Below are positions 1 through 10,500 of a stretch of 64,000 nt of DNA, in pieces (the first letter of the stretch is position 1; every line of letters starts with the position of its first letter). The position numbers were made by a program, and so were the translations under genes. The stretch comes from Zygnema cylindricum (lineage: Eukaryota; Streptophyta; Zygnematophyceae; Zygnematales; Zygnemataceae). Under the pieces are notes generated by a model. The model did not search any database. It had not been told where the DNA came from and worked only from the letters and a program-made list of their open reading frames with translations. The stretch spans positions 1 to 64,000 of the forward strand of contig JBBHKE010000302.1 in assembly GCA_037447655.1 (NCBI GenBank). The letters are read 5' to 3'.

Positions 1-413
1 CTCTTAAATAGAGTTGTGTACGGTCAGTGTCAGACCGTACATAAATGTACCTTTTTAAGTTAAAAATTACAATAAATTAGTTTTAGTAACCGCAGACGCA
101 TGAGAATGTGCGTTCTAAAAAGGAAAACAAACCAGGTCGTAAAAAATCCCGTTCCCACATATTCGTCCGACAGCCACGTTTCGACCGTGTGAATGTACGA
201 TTTGTGTACGATTTGTCAGATTTTGTACGGAGACTTATATTAGTGTAAGCATGTTTGTGACCGACATTTTTTTTTTCAAAGATCCAAATTACCATAATCA
301 AACAATTAGAATGTATGATTTTTTCCAAAATTTTCAAATTCTTAAATAGCGTACACCACTGTAATTATTATTATACGCTAATCAAACTCCCACGCTAATA
401 ACAATTGGCGGTG
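1..413. mobile_element. 3' part of a TA-flanked CACCG-TIR element, cut by window edge
   Basis: The right end reads CGGTG followed by TA at 409-415 and is preceded by the inverted terminal motif seen many times in this window (left ends read CACCGCGAATCGTTATTAGC or close variants). Bases 1-120 match 6848-6965 and, less well, 28715-28835, which lie inside other members of the family. No open frame looks real. TA at both ends of complete copies suggests a Tc1/mariner-like group, but no transposase is present, so the superfamily is inferred. Confidence 0.6.
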
Positions 414-420
414 TAGTACA

Positions 421-590
421 ATATTCATTTCGCAAATCTTAGGCAACGCGACAAAGCGTCGCAAATCTGACACAGTAGTCATTATTCATTTCGCAAATCT
501 TAGGGAACGCGACAAAGGGTCGCAAATCTGACACGAGAGTAACAATATTCATTTCGCAAATCTTAGGGAACGCGACAAATCGTAAATATT
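421..590. repeat. Short tandem repeat, 61-63 bp period, about 2.7 copies
   Basis: The motif CGCAAATCTTAGG starts at 431, 492 and 555, each time inside an ATTCATTT...GCGACAAA context. The third copy runs into sequence also found around 47,560-47,720 near the hAT elements, so this is probably the subterminal array of a hAT-derived repeat. Confidence 0.7.
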
Positions 591-597
591 GGCTTAT

Positions 598-821
598 TCC
601 TCCGTACATTGATTAATTTTGTACTTTTTCGGTTACGGGCGGGCACGGTTAGTCGCGAAAAATCAAGATTCGGTTAAATTTTTTTTCATAAACGACAGTC
701 GGTTAACGGTTAACAATTTTGGAGCGTGACAAAACTCGGTCGGGCGTCGGTAACTCAGATTTTGAAAAAAAACAAAAAGGTCGGTTTGGGATATGAAAAT
801 TTTTGACTTTTGCGACCTTTG
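598..821. mobile_element. hAT-derived repeat, right-end fragment
   Basis: This stretch aligns along its length with 46,878-47,079 and 50,299-50,492, the right ends of two better preserved hAT insertions. Shared landmarks are a GGTACGGGCGGG-like block, a GGAGCGTGACATAAC-like block, and a terminal TTTTGCGACC. The last bases are the right TIR in a form ending CCTTTG. No matching left TIR was found, so the copy is partial. Confidence 0.65.
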
Positions 822-1929
822 TCGGCTCTATCCAAAAAAGGATGCTCTTCTATCCGTTGACTGGGCTCCGCGCGCGCTTTGAGCGATGGTGTTAGCCGCC
901 TCGAGTACGGAAACATGATTTTGACGGGGTAAGGTGGCCACCCTCAAAAGTCAAAACCCTGTATCGTGAAAGTGTACATTTTTGTATGGCATTTCTTTGG
1001 TGTGTCAATCTAGTAGTTTGGAGTGCCCATATGGCAACTCACGTAAGCGAATTTGTACGTACTTTCTTTTTAATTAGGTGGACGAACTGTTATGGATTCA
1101 CTAAAATCAAGGGTCCAAGTGAATTTATTGTGTAGATTGAGGTTCGCTTGCGCTAGAATCGGTCCTTTCAAACATTTTCGATTAAAAAAGCCTACATACG
1201 TTCGATAAAGCAGCGAAACCTTTGGGGCGCAAGCACGAAGCGCCTTTCACTATGTTACTCGAACCGTCGCGCATCATGCCTCACCACTTTGGCAAAGCCT
1301 ATTGTTTGTTTGTTGTATTTTGCAATTCTGGTGTATGACATTGTAAGAATTCATTATAAGACAAACATTCATATATATTTTTGGTATTTATATAGGAGTC
1401 ACCTGCAAAAGCTACAAGTGAACACAGTCCTCTTGTTTTTACCTCAAGAAATTGTGGCTCTTCAGGTTATGTAAATATAGTAGATGACACTTCGTAATTA
1501 TAGTCGATCACACATAGTAAATATATTACACCTTGAAATCGCTATGAGTGTAAAGTTGTGATGGTAAGGCCATCAAAGTACATAACATGATTTCAACTAA
1601 AAATAGTTGATGAGCATCAAAGGTAAAACACCAACCTCTATAAGGACAACAAAGTTTAAAAAACAATATAAACATAAAAAGGAAAGCAAGTACAGCATAA
1701 ATAAGAAATAAAAAACAAAACGTAGGAACACTAAAAACTATCTTTAAAACTTAAGCTGAAGAACATGCCACAATGAAGGTCAAAAATACGAATATCAATT
1801 ATATGCGCCACGTGGCGCGAGGGTAAGTATCGCAATCATCGACCATCATTCACCGCCTTGCCTGTCATATTAAGGTTGAAGCTTAGGAAAACTAACGGGC
1901 AGCAAAGACGCGATAACCGTAGGAAGCCA
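822..1929. other. Intergenic stretch, no gene seen
   Basis: No open frame here looks like a protein I recognise. The only structured item noted is a perfect 14-bp palindrome at 1805-1818 (GCGCCACGTGGCGC), which contains a CACGTG core that could bind bZIP or bHLH factors; no nearby start codon makes this functional. Confidence 0.5.
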
Positions 1930-2690
1930 ACATGAGAGCTGGAGAACGGATGGCAAATCCTCCAACTCTAAAGATTGGTGAGTGCGGACAGGGTTTAAAC
2001 TTGTGGAAGGAAGAGTACAAAGTCCCAAAGATCCCTATCACAAAATGGTATGAAAGTGTCAACAAGGTCTTTGTGCGCATCGTCACGCTCTTTGGAGGCC
2101 GATGCAGCCCAAGCCGCTACAGCCCGAGCCGCAACACTACTATGCAATGACACATGTGATGAAAAAAGGGCCCGTGATAATTATGTCATTGAAACTTCTC
2201 TGCTGCTCCATATAGAAACAAAAGATCCTCACCAAAGCCACGTGTACCATTAGATTGAGAACGCGGCGGGAGTACATGTGACACATCGCGTTTGACTATG
2301 TATCTTGCTTCACAACCCACGGCAACGATGACATCTCGTGCCATGCTGTGTATGTTGACCTCTCCCTACCGTGTGAGCAACAAAGAAAATGGACTCCTTG
2401 CTCGTTTTTAGGTTGACCATAAATGCAACAGGCCTTGCCCGAAAGCGAAAGGTGAGGCGATCCAATCCGTAAGCGAAGTGCACGAGAAAATTGAGCACAA
2501 GATAAAAGGGAGTGAGGCAAAAATTCGTGTAGCAATAATCCAAGCTCCAATCTCATGCCCCGAACAAGACCGAGGTCGACCATGCACTTCAACAATAAGG
2601 AGCGCCTCATATAGGCTTTTGAATTTGACGGCGGCTACCTCATCGGCGATATGTTGTTGCACCCGAGAGTGACTTCCGTTGATGAGGGAA
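1930..2690 (-). pseudogene. Decayed LINE (non-LTR retrotransposon) C-terminal fragment
   Basis: Read on the minus strand, three frames together match the C-terminal part of the LINE at 16,836-17,720. Around 2,500-2,660 the peptide SCSGHEIGAWIIATRI corresponds to LSCGGPGSGSWLLATPI there. Around 2,400-2,480 LRIGSPHLSL corresponds to FRLGLPHPPL, followed by the VHFLCCSHG / VHLLRCSHG cysteine motif. Around 2,040-2,150 SKERDDAHKDLVDTFIPF corresponds to AKERDYAHRDPMDDFIPM, in the region that in this class looks like a PD-(D/E)xK-type nuclease. Frameshifts and stops separate the blocks, so it cannot encode a protein. No tail or target-site duplication was found. Confidence 0.8.
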
Positions 2691-2929
2691 TAGAATGCGT
2701 GAGCTTCATCTAGCTTATAGTCTTAAAAAAGACTTAGTTCAAGAAACAGAGCGTTGTTATTCATTGGTGCTATTTTGGGTTCAATAGGCAACACAATTTT
2801 AACGCTAATTAACATACACAACACTAATTTCGCTACAAATTCCCATAATTGAGTGGCTAAAGTATGTGTTCACATAGTCGACGTCCGAATATGACAGGTT
2901 CACGCGATTTCCCACTAGTATTGTCTTCT

Positions 2930-3213
2930 AAACATAGTTCAAAAGTAGGTGAAAGTAGGCCTATACAATATGCCTATTGTACGCAAAACATATAATATGA
3001 CCTTAAGACCCATATTGTCTTGGTCGCAAAATGAAAAAGAAATGTAACAGGGTTGAGCTGCACATCGTTCGATAGAGAATTTAACGTCATCGGACGGTTA
3101 CTGATCAAAGTAGCGATCAAAGTATCGATCTAAGACGATAACATGAAAAGCCCACAACACAACTTGCGCCTACGAAAGGCCTACCATAAAACGCCTACTT
3201 TTGAACTATGCTT
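2930..3213. repeat. Possible MITE with 20-bp inverted ends
   Basis: Bases 2930-2949 and 3194-3213 are inverted repeats of each other with one mismatch (core CATAGTTCAAAAGTAGG). Imperfect complementarity continues inward (GTAGGCCTA blocks). The element would be about 284 bp with no coding capacity. No convincing target duplication was seen, so the class is open. Confidence 0.45.
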
Positions 3214-3359
3214 CTAAATATCAAAATTTGAGTGTTTCTTTCTGCGTGTCAACGTCACTCACTTTCCCATATCGACGCCCTTAGCTGGACACATTTTATG
3301 TACTCCGTACAAAAAGCGAGCAATTAAAGTACGGAATAATATCAATACCTCCTGAACTA

Positions 3360-3581
3360 CACCGCCAATCGTTATTACCTATTAGCGTAGAAGTTTTCTT
3401 AGCGTATAGGAATAATTACTGTTATTAACGCTAATTGGGAATTTTGAAATTTTGAAAGAAATCGTATACTCTAATTATAAATTAGGTTTTTTTAAATATT
3501 ATGGATAATTCTATTTGATAATTTGAGAAAAAAAAGCGGGACCGAATTAGCGTTCAATATGCTAAATAGCTATTGGCGGTG
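3360..3581. mobile_element. TA-flanked CACCG-TIR MITE, 222 bp
   Basis: The left end CACCGCCAATCG and right end ...CTATTGGCGGTG are inverted, and TA flanks both sides (3358-3359 and 3582-3583). It is non-coding and AT-rich. It lies directly beside the larger element that starts at 3589. Confidence 0.65.
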
Positions 3582-3766
3582 TACTGCACACCGCGAATCG
3601 TTATTAGCGTCAAAGTTATTTTCGCCACTTAAAACATATTTTCTCCGTACACACCTGACGGATTGTGGATCTGATGGTTGCGATTGAATGGTAGCATTCT
3701 CAGCTTTTGATTGGCGGTCTCAAATTGAAAATCCAACAAATGTGTATAGAGAAAAGATGTTTTTAA

Positions 3767-4698
3767 GGGCGTGTCCCCATGTGTTCAAGGGTTTTTTTCC
3801 GTCGTTTTCACAGAAAATGGGCCTTCCAACGAGAAAATATTACGCCGTACGAAAAATGGGCAAAATCACAAGTACATTTTGCGTCATATTGGAACTTGGA
3901 AGGTACGGCAATTTGGCGTTATTATCATCGCGACCCACTTCCAGCTCATCTTCACACTTGCACTGGAATCAAATCGCGACCTGATTTTAATCAAAATACT
4001 ACCCTATTGACGAATAGAAAACTTGGATTGCACGCGTCAAACGTTTTCGATTTTTTTTGCACGAAGGAAAGTACACGCTATTTTTTTTCACTCCTCGTCA
4101 CGCGCATGCACATAGGAAAATGACAAACATGTACGGAAAAAAATTTGCAGGGGTCGCGGACCTCCACTTTCCTTCATGGGTCCTTTGCAAAATTTTACGG
4201 CGCCCTCGTCTCTCCCCCTCTTTCTCACTCGTCCACTCCTCTTTCTCTCATATTTACACGAGATGCAGCAATAATAGTATCAAATGAAAGGTATATTTTT
4301 TTTCTTTTTTTTGAATATTTTTGGTCTAAGTTTGATGGCATATCGAATGATAAAAGATAAGAAAGCGAAATCGGGAAGCCATGGCGGAAAATGTACGTAC
4401 TGATGACGTCACATGGTAGGATTACTTCGCTATGTCACAAAACCTTAAACATCTACGACGTCACAAAAACCTCGACGTCTACAACCGTCGCCGTTTTTAG
4501 GAAGTTTCGTAGTTTCGTACTCTACATTTCGTTTCGTAGACTATCGCACATTTTGTAGACGTCTACAATTGTCACATATTCGAAGTAATGAACGCGCAAG
4601 TAACGATTGACATAGGCACCTTTTGAAAAGTACACCGTAAAATCGGCGCTAAAATCCAAAGTAGCGTTTCAAAGTTTCGGCTACACGGGGACACGCCC
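3767..4698. mobile_element. PIF/Harbinger-like MITE, 932 bp, TSD TAA
   Basis: The termini are GGGCGTGTCCCCATGTG and its near complement CACGGGGACACGCCC. Both flanks carry TAA (3764-3766 and 4699-4701). A TWA target duplication with G-rich ends is typical of PIF/Harbinger. The left 250 bp match the copy at 4,730 almost base for base. No transposase frame was seen; short open frames in this repeat are not conserved as proteins. Confidence 0.75.
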
Positions 4699-4701
4699 TA
4701 A

Positions 4702-6129
4702 GGGTACTTTCGCATGTAACCGAAACTTAGGGCGTGTTCCCATGTGTTCAAGTAAGGGTTTTTTTCCGTCGTTTTCACAGAAAATGGGACTTCCAACGAG
4801 AAAATATTACGCCGTACGAAAAATGGGCAAAAACACAAGTACATTTTGCGACATCTCGGAACTTGGAAGGTACGGCAATTTGGCGTTATTATCATCGCGA
4901 CCCACTTCCAGCTCATCTTCACACTTGCACTGGAATCAAATCGCGATCTGATTTTAGTCAAAATACTACCTTATTGACGAATAAAAAACCTGGATTGCAC
5001 GCGTCAAACGTTTTCAAATTTTTTTTTGCGGTTGGGAGAGTACACGAAAAAAAAGGTGTTTGTCCGTTTGCTTATGTTGTCCACTTGTGGGCGTCTACAA
5101 ATGTCATTTTGTAGACGTATGCGATTGCTTATGTCGTTCACGTGTGGGCTTCAACAAATGACTGTTGGCGTCGACAATTGTCCCAGTATGTCAGGAGCTC
5201 CGGCGTACAAATGTCTGCAGTTTGTTTCGAGATCGCTGGCGTCTACAAATGGCAGCAGTTTGGGTTTCGCAAGTATTTGAGACGTGTACAGCTGCCACAT
5301 ATTCAAAATAATGAACGCGCAAGTAACGATTCACATAGGCACACTTTGAAAAGTACACCGTAAAATCAGCGCTAAATTCCAAACTAACGTTTCAAAATAT
5401 CGGTTACATGGGAACACGCCCTTAGTCTTGTTACTTTGTTTTTTAGCGAAGATTCTCCGTACAATTTTCAGAGCATTCGGATGTAAACGAAAAAAACTTG
5501 TCACTTAAAATAGTGACTTACGAGACGTGTACCCCCACGCTGTATAATTTTTGTGACTTCGTAATGTCCGTACGCCACATTGTCGACGTGTCGAAATCAT
5601 AAAAAACCTTCCGCTGTCGCACAGAAATGCGGTTTCTTATTTTTTCTTCCCACTTGCCGACAGGTGGCCAATTTTTCATACGCCGTATGTGTGAAGACAC
5701 GTGTGTTTGAGAGAGACGGCCCTTGTACGGAAATCAGCGCACGAAAAACAGTACGCGCAAGCTGGAAACGTGCAGTGTTTTTTTTTTGAGTACTCTGCGC
5801 ACAAAAATTGTTAAAAAGTTATGACACGTGCAACAGCATCTCTCTATTCGCTTTACTTTTCGGACTATATTTAAAATCACCTCGCGAGGTGATTTGAAAT
5901 AAAGTTTTATCATGTGATGGAAGGACGCGAAAATGGGTCGAAATGCGCTAAACGACAAAATGCATCGCGCTAGACGACATACTACTGTACGTATAAAGTT
6001 TCACGGTAATGCAACTTGTACGGTGATTATTTCTCTTTTTGGTACGGCCGCTGATTTTCTCGTTTTTTTCTAAGTTACGTAGGAAAACGACACGAAATAA
6101 CTGTAACTTTAGCACATGCGAAAGTACCC
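4702..6129. mobile_element. Harbinger-like element, GGGTACTTTCGCATGT ends
   Basis: GGGTACTTTCGCATGT begins at 4702 and its reverse complement ACATGCGAAAGTACCC ends at 6129. The flanks are TAA on the left and TTA on the right, both TWA-type. It is itself interrupted 28 bp from its left end by the 4730-5421 insertion. It contains a perfect 22-bp palindrome at 5874-5895 centred on CTCGCGAG. No coding capacity was recognised. Confidence 0.55.
4730..5421. mobile_element. PIF/Harbinger-like MITE, 692 bp, TSD TTA
   Basis: The termini GGGCGTGTTCCCATGTG and CATGGGAACACGCCC are flanked by TTA at 4727-4729 and 5422-5424. It is a shorter sister of the 3767-4698 copy, sharing its left part and its last 100 bp. 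It is nested inside the 4702-6129 element, so it inserted later. Confidence 0.75.
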
Positions 6130-6223
6130 TTAAGTAGCGAAAAAAATCTTGACGCTAATAACGTTTCACGGTGTAGTGTAGGTGACACTGATTAAACCAA
6201 ACCTATAGTACAGGTCTACAGTA

Positions 6224-6711
6224 CACCGTGAATCGCTATTAGCGTAATAAAAAATATAGCGTAATGAAACAATTAGCGTACTTTACGGTAAATTGTGTTT
6301 TTTCGGGTACACCATGATACTAATTTATCATGTACTCTAATTTGTAAACTGCTTTGAAAAAAATTTCGGCACATAATATGTCCATACTAAAAAATGTAGA
6401 TGTATGAAATTGTTCAAATCGTACGCTGTCGCGTTTTTTGACATCTGCGTATGCCGAAAAATATTCACGCAATTATATATTATTATATTTTCTGTACTTT
6501 TAAATTTTAAAAGGTATGGAATAGTACAGATATGACAGTCCGTATACCACACTATTTAAAAGGGCTCTAAATTACAGTTATGAACCGTATTGAGCGGGGT
6601 ACCTCAAATAACGTTCAGAAACATTTAGCGTACTTTATTCTATTTGAGAATTTGCCTTAAAAAAAGAGGTACCCCAATTAGCGTCATGTACGCTAATAGC
6701 GATTCACGGTG
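6224..6711. mobile_element. TA-flanked CACCG-TIR MITE, 488 bp (copy 1)
   Basis: The ends are CACCGTGAATCGCTATTAGC and its exact complement, with TA at 6222-6223 and 6712-6713. The whole length is closely matched by 29,986-30,472. It is non-coding. Confidence 0.8.
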
Positions 6712-6718
6712 TACTATA

Positions 6719-7103
6719 CACCGCCAATCGTTATTAGCGTTGTGTACACTAATTCCATCCCGCTTTTTTTTTTTTTTTTATTCTCCATTAGCGTAGTTCA
6801 TTCTATTTTTTTCTTTATTCTATTAGGGTTATTTTCAGTACGTTGTCTCTTAAATAGAGTGGTGTACGGTCAGTGTCAGACCGTACATAAGTGTACCTTT
6901 TTATATAAAAGTACAATAAATTATTTTTAGTAACCGCGGACGCATGAGAATATGCGTTAGAATTAAAAACGCTAATTAAACTATACCTTAAATAGAATAA
7001 TGATAAAATTAGAATCATTTACTCTATTTCATGTGATAGAGTCGAAATTTCGAGCGACCGAATTAGAGTAATTTACTCTAATTAGTAATTACGATTCGCG
7101 GTG
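6719..7103. mobile_element. TA-flanked CACCG-TIR MITE, 385 bp
   Basis: It starts CACCGCCAATCGTTATTAGC and ends ATTCGCGGTG, with TA on both sides. Its interior (6848-6965) is the same segment seen at the window start and at 28,715. Only 5 bp separate it from the previous element. Confidence 0.65.
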
Positions 7104-7105
7104 TA

Positions 7106-7277
7106 GCGTATACAATTGTACGGCGAATATTCCATTTTTGCTGTTCCCAAATTAGCATAAACGCCGAAATTATAATACACCTTTTTTTTGAAAAAAATCA
7201 AATTCTTAATTAGCATCAATTACGGTAAATTTTCTTCAACACTATTTAAAATTTGACACTAATAACGATTCGCGGTG
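7106..7277. mobile_element. Right-end fragment of a CACCG-TIR element (uninterrupted allele of 28,558-29,832)
   Basis: Bases 7130-7277 match 28,930-28,978 joined to 29,718-29,832, and end with ATTCGCGGTG followed by TA. The join falls exactly where a 739-bp element sits in the other copy, so this fragment shows the empty target site. Confidence 0.7.
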
Positions 7278-7593
7278 TAGCGAGCGTTCTCTTTTGGGTT
7301 CAATGGTCGTATTTTAGTGGCGCCGATAAAGTGTTATTAAGTATTAACCTACGTTGTAGTTTCCCTGAAAGTATTGGTCTAGAGCATTGAATACTTGACT
7401 TTTGAAGATTTGAGAAGGATTGTAAAGATTTGACTTTTACGGAATGTATATATTGGACTGTCGGCACATGAATTGGAAATTCAATCCCACAGTACTCTGA
7501 TTTGCTTCGGTACAGTATTGTAGTGGTGAGTGAGTGAAGTAGTAAGTAGTGAGAGAGAAGGAAAGGTAAAGATAGACAGAATTCCACTCGACC

Positions 7594-10500
7594 ATGTCTT
7601 TTTTAAAGTGTACGGATACACCTCACCTGATTACCAGGAATGCATCAAAGAGTGAAGAAAAAGCTTGGAATGTCTACTTTTGGAGCAAAATATGTGTCTT
7701 CCTCTTGCAAATAATCTCTGTAATGCCTGCAGATTCAGCTTGTGACAAAAGCAAGCTTTATAGTGAGGATTGTAACGCTCTTTTAGAACTGTTTACCGTT
7801 ACAAATCAACCATGTTTCGTTTCAGGCGGTTCTTTTACTGATCCTTGTGGAAGTGATAGGAGAGTTGGATGCAAAAAGGTGATTTTTATGATCCGAAATG
7901 ATCTTTACAGAGTACATCAGAGTAACAACACATCATAGGACATATAAATTCTGTAATGAATATATTGAAGCGTTAATAATCTTGTTTAGCTGAAATATTT
8001 CTTCATTTTTTGAACCATCTATTTGGATGTTTCGTGGTAGGTTAAGCAAAGTGTCTAAAAAGTGTAGTTAAAGATTCTTTTTCCTGAACTGTCTTACGGA
8101 TTTTTGCAAAATAACCATGGAAAATTGTTTTATGTGATTGGCTCAATTGCAATTTTTCTTGTACATTGCAAAAACTCATCTGCTGACCAAAATTTATTTA
8201 TTTTGAAAACGATATTAATTGTCCAAGCAGCAAAATGCAGAATTATGTGCCTAGGGAATGATAATATCGCGGATTGTCTTGTTTATGATACATAAGACAA
8301 GTTTATTGAATTTGCTTGTGGTTCGTTTGATCACATTGTCACAGTACAATGTAAAAATTACAAATCCAATGAATTCAAATGAAATTACAGTGTTTAGGCG
8401 CTTTAATTTGTTATTGTGTCAGCATGTGGACTTGTAATTATGGAATGCTAACATTTGAAATCGTGAAAAGAAAGTGTGTTGGAAGAAATCGTGATATGTG
8501 AAATGTGGTCTTCTTTTGTCATTGTGCTCTTGCCAAAATCACTCAAGCTGGTACATAAACTGTTTATTTCGACTTTGTATATGATTAGTTTTCTTGGGTA
8601 TCTAGGCAAGTATTTCTCTATATTTCTGGATGAATTTCTGTGTCATAACAAAATTTCCATGCCAGCTTGAAGCCACAATTCTTGCTTTAAATATGCTTTC
8701 AAAAATCATTTTATCCTGCAATTTATGTTGAGAAGAAACATACAAGCTTTAAAGAAGGATCCAGTGCCTTTTTAAAACGGTTCCTTCTCAAACTCCTCCT
8801 TTGTAGACAACCTCCTGTGTTCAGATGTGACTCGATTCTGTTCAAAAGGAAAGAATTTTAAGAAGCTCAGCTATTTTTTAGTATATATATTTTTTATTGC
8901 AGGTTAACGGTGATGCTGGAAAACTCACAGTTATATCTTTGGATCTTCAAGGCAATCCTGAACAAGTTAATTCTTGTGGCAGTAATTTGAAAGCTATTGG
9001 AAAATTCAAAAATTTGACACATCTGAATCTGTCTGACTATCCTTTGAACGGTTCATTAATCTCATCATTTCCGATTCTGTCGAATCTTGAGGTACAAAAA
9101 AATTGTTTTTCGTACAGATTCGTGTTGCTTCCTGGGACTCGCAACCTAACACCAAAGAATTTGGACACAATGTGTAAAACCATTTCTCAAAGTTTGTAGA
9201 ATGCTTTAGGCACCAAAAGTGGACCACATATGGACATCAAAAATTGTTTTTTGTTTTATGAAGTGCTGTTTTCTTGTGCACTAAAAATGTACAAGTTTCG
9301 CTGTATTGCTTCAAAGGTTATTGTTGATGCACCAATGATAGTTATTACCTGCTTTTTCTTGCTTGGATTTCTTTTATCCGTTAAAAAAGAAAGCCAAATT
9401 GAATTCTGTTTCCATCGCTGAGTCTATGTTCAAAACTTGAAAGTCGTTTCTTTTTATATCTTCCTAGAAATCTACAAAATTATGCTTTCAGTGTTTACAC
9501 TCATATTGCAATACATGTTAAAAGAGATTTTCTGTACTTCCTAATTTAATATTTACGCCACTGACTAATTGACTGCTGGTTGTTTTTTATGACTACATAA
9601 TAAAGCGCCTCACTCTCACAAACAATGGTATCGACTATATTCCGGAAGATTTTGGCAATCTTGTAGAGCTTCAGCATTTAAACCTCAGTGGAAATAAGGT
9701 AATGTCCAAATTTTGTTTGTAAAAAAGTATGAGAAAAAATGTGGAAGACAGTAAAATAGCGGGAGACAGTAACATTACAGGAAGCAGAAATATCTCTGAA
9801 AGCAGAACTATTTCTAGACACAGAAATGAGGGCGTAGACAGAAATGTTGAAGGCAGACACTAATAAAAGAAGTGTGGAATTGTTGAGATGGATTTTTTTT
9901 GAAAGATGTGAACCAAGGACAGTAAAACTATGGAAGAAAGGTAGAACGAGGAGCCGAATACTAACTTGTGTAAATGAGAGTAATTCTTCAGATTCTGTGT
10001 ATAGAGGATCTTATACCTCTTTCATTCTTTTACTTTAAGAAAATAGGGTTTTCCATGCATGCCTTCTTTTCTAGTTTCTGAGGAACTTATTATTGAGAAT
10101 TTGGGATATTATTTTTGATGCAGGTAAAAATATATTGAATACATTTTTTGGATGGTTTGGATGCAGCTTAAAAGTCAGGGTTCTTCGTTACTGTCTTTGA
10201 AGGCCCTGACCAAGTTGAAGGACCTAAATCTTAGTGGAAATGGTCTACTAATATTCCCAATAGTTATTAAAGGTGAGGTTTCTGAATTCTTGATTTTTCT
10301 CCTTACTTCAGACATACTTTTCTTCTCCCCAACTTCCGCAAAGAAATCTTTTCAATCTTCTTTTTCAACGGAGGTATCCATAGATACGACCACCACTTAT
10401 TTGTTCCTTCTTCCTTCTTCTTTCTTTATTTCCACCCTCTTCTTTCTTTGTCATTTATTTCCTTAAATCCACTCCCTTCTTCCATCCAGTCTCACTATTT

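Larger units (their letters stand above)
3589..6173. mobile_element. Large TA-flanked CACCG-TIR element hosting nested insertions
   Basis: The left terminus at 3589 and the right terminus ending at 6173 are inverted repeats over about 45 bp, through GTTATTAGCGTCAA and into TTTTCGC.ACTT. The right flank is TA; the left flank is CA, one change from TA. Removing three Harbinger-like insertions (3767-4698, 4702-6129, 4730-5421) leaves only a short non-autonomous element. No transposase remains. Confidence 0.6.

Noticed and set aside
421-590. Regularly spaced repeats that could suggest a CRISPR array
   Set aside because: The genome is eukaryotic, the repeats are contiguous 61-63-bp units without unique spacers, and no cas genes are present.
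4734-5114. 126-codon open frame that might be a transposase
   Set aside because: The sister copy at 3,767 reads differently in the same place, no DDE or DNA-binding motif is visible, and the element has MITE size.
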